Origin: Sipunculus nudus
Taxonomy: Eukaryota; Annelida; Sipuncula; Golfingiida; Sipunculidae
Assembly: GCA_026874595.1 (NCBI GenBank)
Contig: CM049316.1
Location: 48,858,695-48,922,694, forward strand
DNA: 64,000 bases
Direction: 5' to 3'
Position 1 is the stretch's first letter, and every line of letters starts with the position of its first letter. Below, piece by piece: positions 23,356 through 33,264 of the stretch. The notes beneath the pieces are model-generated. The model ran no database searches and was not told where the DNA came from. It saw nothing but the letters and a program-made list of their open reading frames with translations. The position numbers and the translations under genes are program-made.

Positions 23356-23534
23356 TGTTATATTATCAAACAAAACATTAAAGAACTGATCCCCGATCAT
23401 AGTGTATATGCGCATGCGCAACTCTCTCTCTTCTCAATATGTCAGCCTCCAGTGGAGCACGCTCGAGTTCGCTGTATCTGTTTTAATAAAGTCCTATGTA
23501 ACGTTCATGACAGTGTCAGTGAAATATTACAAAA
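23356..23534 (+). repeat. 3' LTR (179 bp)
   Basis: Same length as the 5' LTR with five substitutions. It ends ACAAAA instead of ACAACA and is followed by the GCTAT target duplicate. Confidence 0.95.
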
Positions 23535-23537
23535 GCT

Positions 23538-23741
23538 ATGTCTTTTAATTCTAGTTCCATGTTTCAGATGGAGTACAAATGGCTTCAAAACCGGGTCTTT
23601 GACTTGCTCAGAGCAAATATCATGAACTCAGCCCAAAAGCGAAGTTGTGACAAGTTACTGGGTAAATTTGGCTCATTATGGTTGTACATGTTAAAAGCAT
23701 TGATAGAAACTACAGGAGATCTTAAATCTGCCTCGCAGTAG
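23538..23741 (+). CDS. Short unrecognised frame next to the provirus
   Basis: An ATG three bases into the 3' target duplicate opens 67 codons with a natural-looking composition, including EYKWLQNRVFDLL and FGSLWLYMLKALIE. A splice-acceptor-like tttcag lies just inside (23562-23567). After the stop the same frame stays readable for about 28 more codons (to about 23815). It may be a remnant of an unknown transposon or host exon; I cannot assign a family. Confidence 0.25.
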   Translation: MSFNSSSMFQMEYKWLQNRVFDLLRANIMNSAQKRSCDKLLGKFGSLWLYMLKALIETTGDLKSASQ

Positions 23742-23815
23742 TTTGATGTGCCTATAAAGAGTCTTTATAAGGTGCACTTGATGGGCTTCAATTCACCTTT
23801 TTTGGTGCAAAATAA

Positions 23816-24404
23816 ATGATATCTGAGATAATTAATAGTTTGCAGGTTGGTGATAAGGTTATATAGGTTAAATGAAAATGTCCAATGCATTAATGACACT
23901 CGGTGGAACATTCCATGTCTGACCTAAGAGACCGAAAAACGGTTTCTGCTGTGTAACTGAAAGACATCAAAAACATTATCTACTCCTCTGATTTGTGGGC
24001 ATTCTCTCAAGGAAGCAGAAAGAATCAATAGATGATGCCACTGGCTCAAACGTTTTCTGGTCTCCTTTTGCCTTTTGTACAAAAATGGATACTACAGTTT
24101 AAGATATCCAGAGATTGGAATGTGAGCCAGCCTGGTTGAGTTTTTACCATCAAAGAAGTTGCAAACATTCAAAAAGCAACTAAAGTAACCAGCAACCCAT
24201 GAGTCACAACGCTCAGCTGACTAGGAAGACACAATAAGGAATTTCATCATACGAATGCCTAATTTTGTAGGTGATATCCCTATTCAACTGTAGCAGAGTT
24301 CTTCAAAATCAACAAGAAGAAAAAGATTCATGATACTATGTATAGCCATTCCCTTGAAATCTTGAGTGTTTCATCAGTTTCTTCGGACTGGTGGCGTTAC
24401 CTTA
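23816..24404. other. No gene recognised
   Basis: The sequence contains short frames only and no matched repeat in this window. Confidence 0.4.
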
Positions 24405-25474
24405 TTTTTAGCGAACCTGTGAGCTTATGCGAATGCGCTGTGTCGTCCGTCCGCCGTCATCCTTACGTTAACCCATGCTGCCTAAAACAATCATCAGAGC
24501 TAGCAGCGCCAACTTTTATGAAAGAATCAGTCACATATCAAACACTATCGGATTGAGCTTATTTTTTAACTATCTTCATTGAATTGGATTTTTTGGGGAA
24601 AAGCTAAAAAAAAACTTATATTATTCAATATTTCACAGAAATAATTCCAGAAACAATCATTCATAAGTTTGTTTGAATGGTCTTAGTTCGGTGATTTTTG
24701 GTCGAGTTACGGAAAGCATACTAAAATTACAATCTTAGAAAAGGCTGGACTACCATCACCAAATTTTATTCAAATGTTGGTTACATGAGTCATATTTAAA
24801 ATTATGGTATTGGTGGCGCCACCTGCATCGATTTTTTTGTACGGGGTCATCGGTACATTAACCGATAATTTCTCAGGAATAGCAGGAGCTAGCATCCCCA
24901 AATTTAACTAAAAAAATCAGTCACATATCAAATGTTGTGGGACTGAGCTTTTTGTGGCGCCGTCTGCATCAACTTACATTTTTCGGGGCAAATCTTTAAA
25001 ACCTTTGAAAATCTTCTTCCCCGAAATCATTCGGCCAAATTGTTCAATATTTTACTGTCAGGCTGTATGGTTAAAATTTACACAAGAATTATCCTAGGGT
25101 AGGGTTTTTTTTCAATTGTATAAGAATAGATTGGGCAAGAGTTTGTCTGTATCTATAAATTGCTTGGCAAATTGCCAACTTTTTCAGACTTGGCAACAGG
25201 CCAAGTCCAAGTCTGGATCTGTTTTAAGCTTTGGTAGACTGCCAACTGCATAAGATGTTGCAACAGGTCAAGAGTTCACTCAGTGCAGCCAGATACAGGT
25301 ATAGAGTTAATTCAGTGCAGTAGCTGCACCTGCCAATTTGCTTCACTTGACATGGGGCAACTGTCTACCTCGGCTGAGCGCTATATGCTTTGGTTACACT
25401 TTAGCAATCCATTACACTCTATTCAAATTTGGTGAGCCTAAATATATTCCTGTGTAACAAGATAAAAAGGGAGA
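24405..25474 (+). mobile_element. HINE-like copy, right end missing
   Basis: It starts TTTTTAGCGAACCTGTGAGC, identical to the ends at 1552 and 2894. The body repeats the 'aatgttggttacatgagtcatat' modules and GGTGGCGCCACCTG at 24810, then the 'gttcactcagtgcagcc' modules seen at 3600-4200. The CACAGGTTCGC right end is absent; the copy stops before the LTR at 25475. Confidence 0.6.
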
Positions 25475-25594
25475 TGTGATGAGCTGTTTGTGAATACCGT
25501 TAGAGGCGACACTCCACATTAATATATGTGTGGGACGTCATCATTAAACGTTGTCTATCGCCATCTTGTCTTGTGATTTGGTCGCGCCACCACA
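25475..25594 (+). repeat. LTR-like copy in plus orientation (solo or rearranged)
   Basis: This segment matches the LTR at 27594-27738 but is inverted relative to it: TGAGCTGTTTGT, AATACCGTTAG, AGGCGACACT, CATCATTAAAC, TCTATCGCCATC and CGCCACCACA occur in the same order. A purine block, AAAAAGGGAGA, sits just upstream like a polypurine tract. It lacks about 25 bases present in the other copy. It is either a solo LTR of a second insertion or evidence of an inversion. Confidence 0.7.
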
Positions 25595-25794
25595 ACTGCA
25601 TCCGTTATTGCCTGCGTAATATCGGTTGAAAGATGTACATTGTAGGCATATAAGTATCCATGGTTTTCTATGTAATTTTCATAGTAAACTATATTTACCA
25701 AATACACAAATAAAATGTGCGTATTAAATGAGACTATTTGCATAAATCTGCATAAATTTCAATAATTTTTATCATTTTCAACAGTTTCATACGC

Positions 25795-26370
25795 GTTTGA
25801 ACTGCTCGTTCCGCCTTAACATTACTTTGCGGGTAGTGTGGTGAAGAGGTTTCATGCTTAAATCATACAATGTTGCAAAGTTTTTAAAGTCAGGACTAGA
25901 GCACTGTGGTCTATTGTAGTAAAGACAATCTCAGGTATACCATGTCTTGCAAATGGCTCCTTTGCCCATTTAATTACAGTTTGACTTTTAGTGTCTGTTA
26001 ACTTGGTGTACTCTACAAACTAAGAGAAATAGTCTATAAAAACACATATGTTTCCTCACCAGTTTCAAATAGAAAAGAAGCAACCTTCTACCATGGTCTT
26101 TCTAAAATATCATGAGGCATCAAAGGTTCTTTAATTTATTTCTGTACTCCAGACAAACAGAACATTCCTGGCCAAAATAAAATACCTCATGCTCGACGCT
26201 GACACTTTGCAACTGGGTCTTCTGATTTGTCAGTTACTGTGGTGTACACACGTTCTATCAAGCACATCTTTCTACTTGTAGGAAGTCCTAACACAGATCT
26301 CACAGCTACTGCTCTATTACTTGTAGCTCTACTGGATACACAGTTCCTTTATATGTTATGTCTGTAACAA
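25795..26370 (-). pseudogene. Decayed Gypsy integrase fragment
   Basis: On the minus strand, frame-shifted stretches resemble a Ty3/Gypsy integrase: a C-x2-C region with CLEYR (about 26160), FIDYFS (about 26050), and WAKEPFARHGIPEIVF near 25960, before the position of the second catalytic Asp. Many stops and shifts are present. RT and RNase H, expected between this and the protease at 26450, are missing, so the element is internally deleted. Confidence 0.65.
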
Positions 26371-26439
26371 CTTTACAACATGGTCGCCTTTTCTGAACAA
26401 ATTATCAAACTATTCTAGTTTCTGTATCTTCCAGTGTCC

Positions 26440-27593
26440 CTAGCTCAAGTGAGTCATACAGGTCTTTTGATATGCAATTAACTTCAGCCACGGTATCTAT
26501 TTTAAATTATATTTCTACAGCTCTGTTCTTTATCTTCACGGTAACACACCATTGATCTTCAAGCCCTTTGACTTCAAAGTGCTTAGTATCAAGAAATAAT
26601 GTTTCACCATCACAATCGTAATCATCATCAGTATAATAATCATCATCATGTTCATCATCTGGTTTTAAGTTATGACAGTCTTTACCTCTATTTTTACCCA
26701 TTTGATATCTGCAAAATACCATAAAATGGTCTCGTCTCTAGCATCTCATGCACGTTTTATCAAGTGCTGGCTATCCATCATTTCTATGACTTGTAAAACC
26801 ACATCTTTTGGAATTAGATCCTACCCTTGTAGTTGGCTTACTATTCTGGCCAATGATTAATACTGCTCCAGTCACTGGAGTTCCTGCTTCGGGCTCCACG
26901 GCCTCTACCCCCCCCCCCCCCCCCCCCCCCGTTATCATCTTTGTTCGTTCTCTCCTGGCTTGTACAAAATTTACAGCCAGTTGCACCTCAGAAGTTTCAC
27001 TATTAACACTAGCGCCAGGGGGTCGAAATATATAGGTCCTGTATCTGCACTTTAATAATTTCCGCCGTTTCGGGCGATTTGTAGGTCACGTTCAAGAGTT
27101 AAATCTGCTTCATCCTCTCTTTAACTGGACTATCTGTAATGCCTGACACGACCTGGTCTCTTATAAGAGATTCCTCCAACGTCTGGAATCCACAAGACTT
27201 TGCTAAGCGACGGAGGTCCATGGCAAATTAGTGGACAGTTTCATCATGTCTGTGAACACGTGACTTAAATATGTGTCGCTCATAGGTTTCATTCATTTTG
27301 GAAATACAATGGACTTCAAATTTTACACATACCTTAATAAGTTTATTTTCATTCTCTGGTGTCGCCCAGATGAATGTGTTGTATAGTTCAAGGCCTTCCG
27401 CGCCGATAATATTCAACAAACACATCATTTTCCGGCGGTCCGGTTTTTCATCAAATCCAGAAGCGATCAGAAAGATTTCGAACTCCTGTCTAAATTTAGT
27501 CCAATTTTCACTGACATTACCTGTCAGACGGAGCTCCCGGGTACGTCGAAACGGGCCTGAATTCAAGATGAATGTGACAAACTTCTGACACCA
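26440..27593 (-). pseudogene. Decayed Gypsy gag and protease
   Basis: Minus strand. Gag starts after the primer site near 27560, with NWTKFRQEFEIF and YERHIF motifs typical of this Gag family. A TAA at 27225-27227 replaces a sense codon in the HDETVHxFAMDLRRL region. A zinc knuckle of CX2CX4HX4C form with an internal TAG lies near 26725-26765. An Asp-rich linker follows (26507-26722), then a protease motif reading Ile-Asp-Thr-Val-Ala where Asp-Thr-Gly-Ala is usual. A 22-base C run (26910-26931) interrupts it. The organisation matches the plus-strand element at 31831. Confidence 0.75.
27577..27593 (-). other. Primer binding site, tRNA-Leu type
   Basis: The minus strand reads TGGTGTCAGAAGTTTG directly after the LTR end. 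TGGTGTCAGAAGT is the primer site reported for tRNA-Leu-primed Gypsy elements such as Steamer-like elements. Confidence 0.7.
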
Positions 27594-27738
27594 TGTGGTG
27601 GCGCGGCAAAATCTCGAGACACGATGGCGATAGATAATGTTTAATGATGATGTCACAACATTGAACACACTCACAGATACATTAATGCGAAGTGTCGCCT
27701 CTAGGTGGCAGCACCTAACGGTATTGACAAACAGCTCA
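27594..27738 (-). repeat. 5' LTR of the decayed minus-strand Gypsy element (145 bp)
   Basis: Bounded on the minus strand by TGAGCTG and CACCACA, immediately followed by the primer site. It has an inverted relative at 25475-25594. Confidence 0.75.
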
Positions 27739-28571
27739 TCTTAGCAGAGACGATAAATCCGCAAGAACACTGTCATTATGGTAGTGTTCCTTGAATATTC
27801 AGTAAGATGCAAATAAGATGAATAATGATGACTATCAAATATATATGTATTGTATATTACATTTCCTGTCGAGCAAAGTAAAGTTTAAGCTGAAAGTGTT
27901 TATTTGATAAAAAAAAAAAAAAAAAAAACAGAGGACTGTGAACATGTTTGGTATCAAAATGTGAATTTTTTACTAGACAATTTGCATATATTTGCATACA
28001 GCCAAATATGCAAATTATTTTGTGTACATAAAATATTAATAAAAATATATATCTTTCTTCTTATGCATTTTGGCATTCATTTCATCATTTTATATACAAA
28101 ACTAACAAAGATATATGGCCTTCTTCGTAATTTTCATAATTACTGCCAAAATAACCATGGCTACCATGGAAACAGGCTCATATTTAACATCATAACGTCC
28201 TAATCCTCCTAACTCAATTGTTCCAAATTCTGAATAAAACGTCACCTTAAGTGAAAGTTTGATTTGTTAGGTTTTGTATGGAATTTCCTGAGGTTAAGTT
28301 CAGCGATGGGGGTGTATAAGCTGCCAGCCTTCCTCAAAAGTGATGACACGCCTATCTCCCCTTGAGTGTACATGTTCCATATTTCGAAAATTCGTCCTTG
28401 CATTTTCATGTATTTTTGTCTTTGCCAACGGCACACCTTTCCATTGGACATGAGGCGTGCATGCACACTAACAAGTGTTGCCTCAGTGTTTAGCACTTTA
28501 GCAGTCTATAGAACGGAACATGTCTTCTAGACGCCCGGGTGTTTAGGCGGCGTTGCCACCCCTCCAAATCG
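27739..28571. other. No gene recognised; poly-A run
   Basis: A run of 18 A lies at 27911-27928. A minus-strand frame (28496-28242, 84 codons) is open but matches nothing I know. The rest is AT-rich. Confidence 0.4.
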
Positions 28572-28806
28572 TTATTCGTACGTATAGGGGTTTTTTTTTA
28601 AGCATTGGTACACCCTAATCCCCCTAGTAACCAAACCACAAACCTTGCTAACGACTTTCTTGGTGGCCCGCAAATTAAGCAAAGGTGCATGGGTGTGGTC
28701 ACGCGACCAAGGTGTGAACTCCTCCCTTCTCTGAGTAATCTGCGCTGGACATCTGTTGTTTCGATTGCGCACGGTGCAATTCAATAATGTGGCCGACTTT
28801 AACTAT
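28572..28806 (-). pseudogene. FLYWCH-type zinc-finger remnant
   Basis: The minus strand is open for about 75 codons. It reads a Cys-Thr-Val-Arg-Asn motif, then NNRCPAQITQR, EEFTP and DHTHAP. This spacing (C ... C-P-A ... H-x-H) resembles a FLYWCH zinc finger, a DNA- or protein-binding fold common in Mutator-like transposases and their host derivatives. The aromatic residues that usually precede the first Cys are not evident. There is no start codon and no downstream transposase domain, so this is a fragment. It ends about 15 bp from the target duplicate of the neighbouring DNA element. Confidence 0.5.
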
Positions 28807-28830
28807 CTGTTTGCCGTATATGAGAATCCC

Positions 28831-29534
28831 TACGCTCCCGAGGCAGCGAAAATCTTGCGCTTCTAAAGAAGCAACTGATTTTCACGCTGCCAGCTTTGAC
28901 CGTTTATGATATATTTAGACACCAGATGGCGGTTCGTTGTCCACTGAAATAAACGTGCGTATGATGTGACCAACAGCCAATCAGATGCCAATAAACAAAC
29001 ACTCGACAGGCATCCTGGCTCCGCCCATTGCTGCGCTTCAAGCGCCGTTTGATGAGTTTCCGGTCGAATTTAAATTGCTCCCTCTGCATTCTCGCATCAT
29101 CGACCGTTTCGTTTATGACATTATGACTGTGTTAGCGTAGCCATGTATCTGTTGTCTGCAGAACTGAAACCAGCCAACGAGGTGTGCACGCAGCCTTTGT
29201 TGTTACGTTTCGTTTGAATTACAGCTAGCTCACCGGCCGAGCATCCTATGTGCCCAAGGCCCTAAGCAAACCACGTCAGGGGCAATTCTCTCTGAGCCTG
29301 TGGCCTGTTCAAACGGTTACGCTGGGGGATGAGCTGTCACTCAAAAAAGAAATGAATATGATTGGCTCCGTGTATTCCTCGCTTGGCTTTGTCTTCCAGC
29401 ACAAGGTCTCATCTGATTGGACAAAAATACAGTGCTCCCCTCTGGTGTTGAAATTCAGGATACGAGGTCATAAAAAACAGCGCCTTACGATATAGGTAGT
29501 AGCCCTATAGGTAAAGCGCTGTGTAGAGAGCGTA
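28831..29534 (+). mobile_element. 704-bp DNA transposon with perfect 9-bp target duplication
   Basis: GAGAATCCC occurs exactly at 28822-28830 and 29535-29543. The ends are TACGCTCCCGAGGCAGCG and, on the opposite strand, TACGCTCTCTACACAGCG, an imperfect 18-bp terminal inverted repeat. A 90-bp relative lies at 6122-6211. The interior holds CCAAT (agccaatcag) and GC-box-like motifs and an 81-codon frame (29250-29495) with no recognised domain; no transposase is present. A 9-bp duplication fits Mutator-like transposons among others; the superfamily is not proven. Confidence 0.8.
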
Positions 29535-29543
29535 GAGAATCCC

Positions 29544-30512
29544 AAATTGCTAAAAAGCTTCGGTTTACCACGTTGAGTAGCTCCTTTCACGATTTCATAA
29601 CTCACGTCTGAAGTATAACAAATCATGTCCTCTTCCCCTGGTCCAAACGAGATCGATCTGTTTCAAATATTATCTGTGCATTAGATTATTACAGCCCTTC
29701 TTCAAATACCAGATATATGAAATACTGGACTCTGACTTGAACTCATAGTTTATACCAATTAAACAAACTATAAAAAGAAAATTATAGAATGTAAGAATGA
29801 GATTTATCGCATTCGCACTTCATGTGTTATACTTGAAGTAATATTAGCAAAGGTTTGTCAGACCCAGTGGTGTACCTAAGGAGGTGGTGGGTGGGGGACG
29901 GGGCACAAGGACGGTCCGTTCGGGAGGCACATGATTGGGCGGCAATTAAGAAATTGTATAATGAAGTTGCATGAGGAGTTCTCAAAAGTACAAATTTATA
30001 GGAATTAAGGCTTTTTCTCTAAAGATTGGTGAGAAAATTTTATATTTGGTGATTTTGGCTGTGTTCCCCAAATTTCAAGTGTTTCAGAAATTATAAACTG
30101 GGTAGTGGAACCAATCAAATGATTCACGAAAGGTCTATATAAGCAATTCCCTGTAAATTAATTCATCAACATAATTGCGTTGTTGTCAATTAAAAGCCTA
30201 CTACAATGAAATTTGACGTGATATTTTGTTAAATATTTGGTCCAGTTTTCTGAGAGGGGCGGCAATGGGGATTCTTAGTTCCATTATGTCCACCAGGGCG
30301 GCAGTACTGGCAAGCCGGGCGCTCGTCACTTCCGGTTTAGGCACACGTGTCCCTCAGTTAATAAGCCGCACGGTTAACTCGTCTGATGTCAACTTTTTTT
30401 TGCTCGTGTCGTGACTGTCGTCATGACTCTGTGTTTGTGTCCACCAATGTTCTAGAGCTGGCCATACACGAGGCGACATGTCGCTCAACATGAACAGTCC
30501 ATACACACAGCA
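29544..30512. other. No gene recognised
   Basis: CAGTGGTGTACC near 29870 resembles a hAT-type end but has no partner. Other frames look random. Confidence 0.4.
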
Positions 30513-30545
30513 GAAGCGGATCGGGGGGGGGGGGGGGTCCAGGGG
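30513..30545 (+). repeat. hAT-like terminus with poly-G run
   Basis: AGAAGCGGATC plus a 13-base G run repeats the left end of the element at 46111. No right end was found close by. Confidence 0.45.
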
Positions 30546-31123
30546 TCCATCTCATGGTTGCAAGTCTGATGAACTTGGGATTGTCGTTACTTGTAGAACC
30601 ATTGTCTTCAATGGTGAGATCAGTTTCACTGTCTACACAAACTACATCAGGTTCCATTGACTCTGCGTTTAGACAGAGTGGAACCGTGACGAATTAATGA
30701 ATTCGGATGAAGGCCTGTCCATGGATGCTAGCATTATCGGCCATTGTCCACATAGGCCTAATTGTGACAGAGAGTAATAAGGTTCCACTGACACGGCGTC
30801 CATATATTCTCCGATTGAAAGATGGAGTCATCACCTAGTTTTTTTGCTGTTGGGGTAAGTACGATATAATTGGTTTATGATACTGCAGCGCTTAAAGCAT
30901 ACATGTGCATCATGTAATATGCAATAATTAATAACATGTACTATAATGTTTGCTTGACATTCTTATTTTCACAAGTATCTTTTCCTGGTACAATGAGAGT
31001 AAAAGTAAATTTAAAAGAAGAGAATCCAATTGGTATCATTACCGGCATTATAATGGGGAGAAAGTTAACAATAAAAATTAATTCACATATTAGGATAAAG
31101 AAGCCTCGAAGTTGTAGACGTCG
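30546..31123. other. No feature seen
   Basis: AT-rich sequence with short frames only. Confidence 0.4.
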
Positions 31124-31384
31124 TTAAAGACAATGTCTGCAGAGGAACTGTAATCCCTTTTCTCTCCAGGACATCATTTGTTGTCTGTCCATCGGAACAT
31201 ATTCGTGAAGGCTACTTTTGATGACGTCGTTTCGGCATTCCTTTTTGCATATAACGCAAAAGCGGTCTTCTGTCGCCCAATGGTGATGGATCAAAGAATA
31301 ATTTCCTTGTACCCGTACAGCCACATGTTGTAGCTTATATAGCTTATATATAGACACATTTGAACTCAAGGAGGCCTTCCCCAA
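31124..31384 (-). CDS. Cys-rich 86-codon frame, unrecognised
   Basis: The minus-strand frame holds FCVICKKEC and ends LQFLCRHCL, two Cys pairs about 36 residues apart that could form a zinc-binding unit. Between them lies a coherent segment (SSLHEYVPMDRQQMMSW). It has no standard ATG at its first codon. It could be part of a transposon protein or a host exon remnant; I do not recognise the family. Confidence 0.3.
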   Translation of the reverse strand: MGKASLSSNVSIYKLYKLQHVAVRVQGNYSLIHHHWATEDRFCVICKKECRNDVIKSSLHEYVPMDRQQMMSWREKGLQFLCRHCL

Positions 31385-31830
31385 CTCTTTAAATTTGCAG
31401 CTGACAATCTCATCCGGTGTTCAGCATCTTTACATTTAGTCATGGTTAATCAAGAGGTCAGAGGTATTCACATTTAGGTTTACAGACTTCATTTTGCAAA
31501 ATTTGGGATATACTATTCTATCCTTACTACCTAAAAGGGAGAAGCAGACGACACCCCATGCTAATAGACCTTATCCGGAACTTCCTACATGTAAGCTAAC
31601 CTTGCAGGCCTGCAAGTGGTACAAACAGCAGTAGGCTGGACAAAGGGCTGTGTATAATCTAGGGTCCCTATACAGATTTATCTGTAAATGACCATGGATA
31701 ATTAGAATTTAATGCTACCAGATGGATAACACAGACAACTATTAAAGCTACATATAGAAACAGTGATATTTATCAATATCCCAAATTAAGATCACAGGAG
31801 AAATAGGTCAGACTGGATAAATGGAACGAA
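31385..31830. other. Upstream of the next Gypsy element; no LTR found
   Basis: I searched this stretch for an LTR end plus a TGG primer site before the gag start at 31831 and saw none, so the 5' LTR has probably been lost or is too decayed to see. Confidence 0.4.
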
Positions 31831-32961
31831 ATGGAAGTGAGCCCGCCACCCAGATTTACGCCTAAGGGCCAGAACTTGATCGTTCAGTGGAGAGAATTCC
31901 GGGACGACCAAAAGGTGTCGCTGCTGCTGCTTTGGGAAAAAATTATAGGACGGTGTTTTATCGCTCACTTGGACGATACAATAGTAATTTCAACTGTTTT
32001 TAACAAGTTTGACATGTATTTTGAGCCATTGAAACTGAGGAAAAGTTACATAACAGAATTTCAAAAGAGAATACATAGACCAAATGAGTCTGTACAACAG
32101 TTTATCACTGACTTGGGTTAAATAGCTGAGAACTGTGAATTTGGTGATAAATTGAAGACCAGCTGTGTGTAGCCATCTCGAATGGTGTACGTGACCCCAA
32201 ACTACGAGAACAATTATGGTGCGATGATCTGAGTCTTAATTGATGCCATTATTTAGAAATGCCAAAAGTGGGAGCAAAAGCAGAAAATTCGCCATTTATA
32301 TACACAGACATTTGATAATGCTCAGTCTTAGATAAGTTCTGATGTTTATACTGTAAGCCGAGGCAGACACAAGTCCCGAGGCAGGGGGCAGAGACACAGA
32401 CAAAGACGTCCTGCATTATCCCCAGTAAAACAACAAACACAGCAGTACCAACACTGAAGACAAGCCACAGAGGCCAAGTACCATCTTAAATGAGAGGGAA
32501 CATGCAGAGACAGCACGGACAAGACCAGATACAAGTGAGAGACAACAAAGGATGAACTTGATTTGAAACAGTACCAGATGTTGGACCACTCATGAAATAA
32601 ACAGATGCCCCGCATATGGTAAACTTTGCAACCTTTGCAATAGACCAAACCATTTTGCACGTGTGTGCAAGCACATAACTGTGTACTACACCAGAGAACA
32701 GAATTTTTTGAATGTGACTTTGTCTATACTGAAGTAAATGATGATGATTATGATGATTTTTATAATGTTGATAATGATGAATATGATGGTTACAATGATG
32801 CAAATGATGAACCAGATACAGGTAACACAAAATTTGTTTGGTACAACGGGAGAGGTCATGATGATGACTCTGCCACAACCAGGTCGGTTGACATTGCTGT
32901 CAGGGGTGGGGACAGACTTGTATTTAAGATTGATACAGCAGCTGAGGTCAATATAATTTAA
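31831..32961 (+). pseudogene. Gag and protease of the decayed Gypsy element
   Basis: Gag begins with an ATG at 31831, stays open to 32121 (IHRPNESVQQF motif), then breaks. An intact CX2CX4HX4C zinc knuckle (CNLC ... H ... C) lies at 32627-32668. A linker very rich in Asp, Tyr and Asn (GATGAT repeats, 32735-32815) leads to the protease, whose active site reads Ile-Asp-Thr-Ala-Ala instead of Asp-Thr-Gly-Ala, a disabling change. The frame closes at 32961. Confidence 0.8.
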
Positions 32962-33264
32962 AAAAAAAATGCTATGACTCACTAACAGTAAAACCACCTA
33001 TGAAACCAACCAAAACTAACATTTTTGGCTTGGGCATGCATAGATTCCGACCAATAGGGGCTGTTGATCTAGATTGTACATATACACACACAACACAGCA
33101 GTTTACTCTTCAATGTTAGGTAATAGATGCTGATGTACCCTGTTTGTTGTCATTACATGATAGTATTAACTTAGGCCTGATTAAAAGGGTAGAGGTGACC
33201 AGCAAAGTTCCAAAGACGGAGCAGGTATCTAAAGACTGTCAACATGAAAGTGTGGTGCAAATTT

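Larger units (their letters stand above)
18782..23534 (+). mobile_element. Complete Ty3/Gypsy provirus with paired LTRs and target duplication
   Basis: Two 179-bp LTRs bound 4753 bp, with GCTAT duplicated on both outer sides (18777-18781 and 23535-23539). A primer site starts directly after the 5' LTR and a purine tract precedes the 3' LTR. The single gag-pol frame has the order Gag, zinc knuckles, protease, RT, RNase H, integrase, as in Ty3/Gypsy (Metaviridae). There is no env. I count five differences between the LTRs (about 2.8%), so it is fairly young. Three nonsense codons and a broken gag start make it inactive. Similar proteins in invertebrates are often named 'K02A2.6-like'. Confidence 0.95.

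Noticed and set aside
18777-23539. An alternative LTR end at ACA (18957), giving 176-bp LTRs
   Set aside because: Extending to 18960 and 23534 gives equal 179-bp LTRs, an immediate primer site and a perfect GCTAT duplication, at the cost of one C/A difference.
32665-32997. Asp-rich or His-rich host proteins on both strands
   Set aside because: The stretch is the GATGAT-rich linker between zinc knuckle and protease of a decayed Gypsy element.
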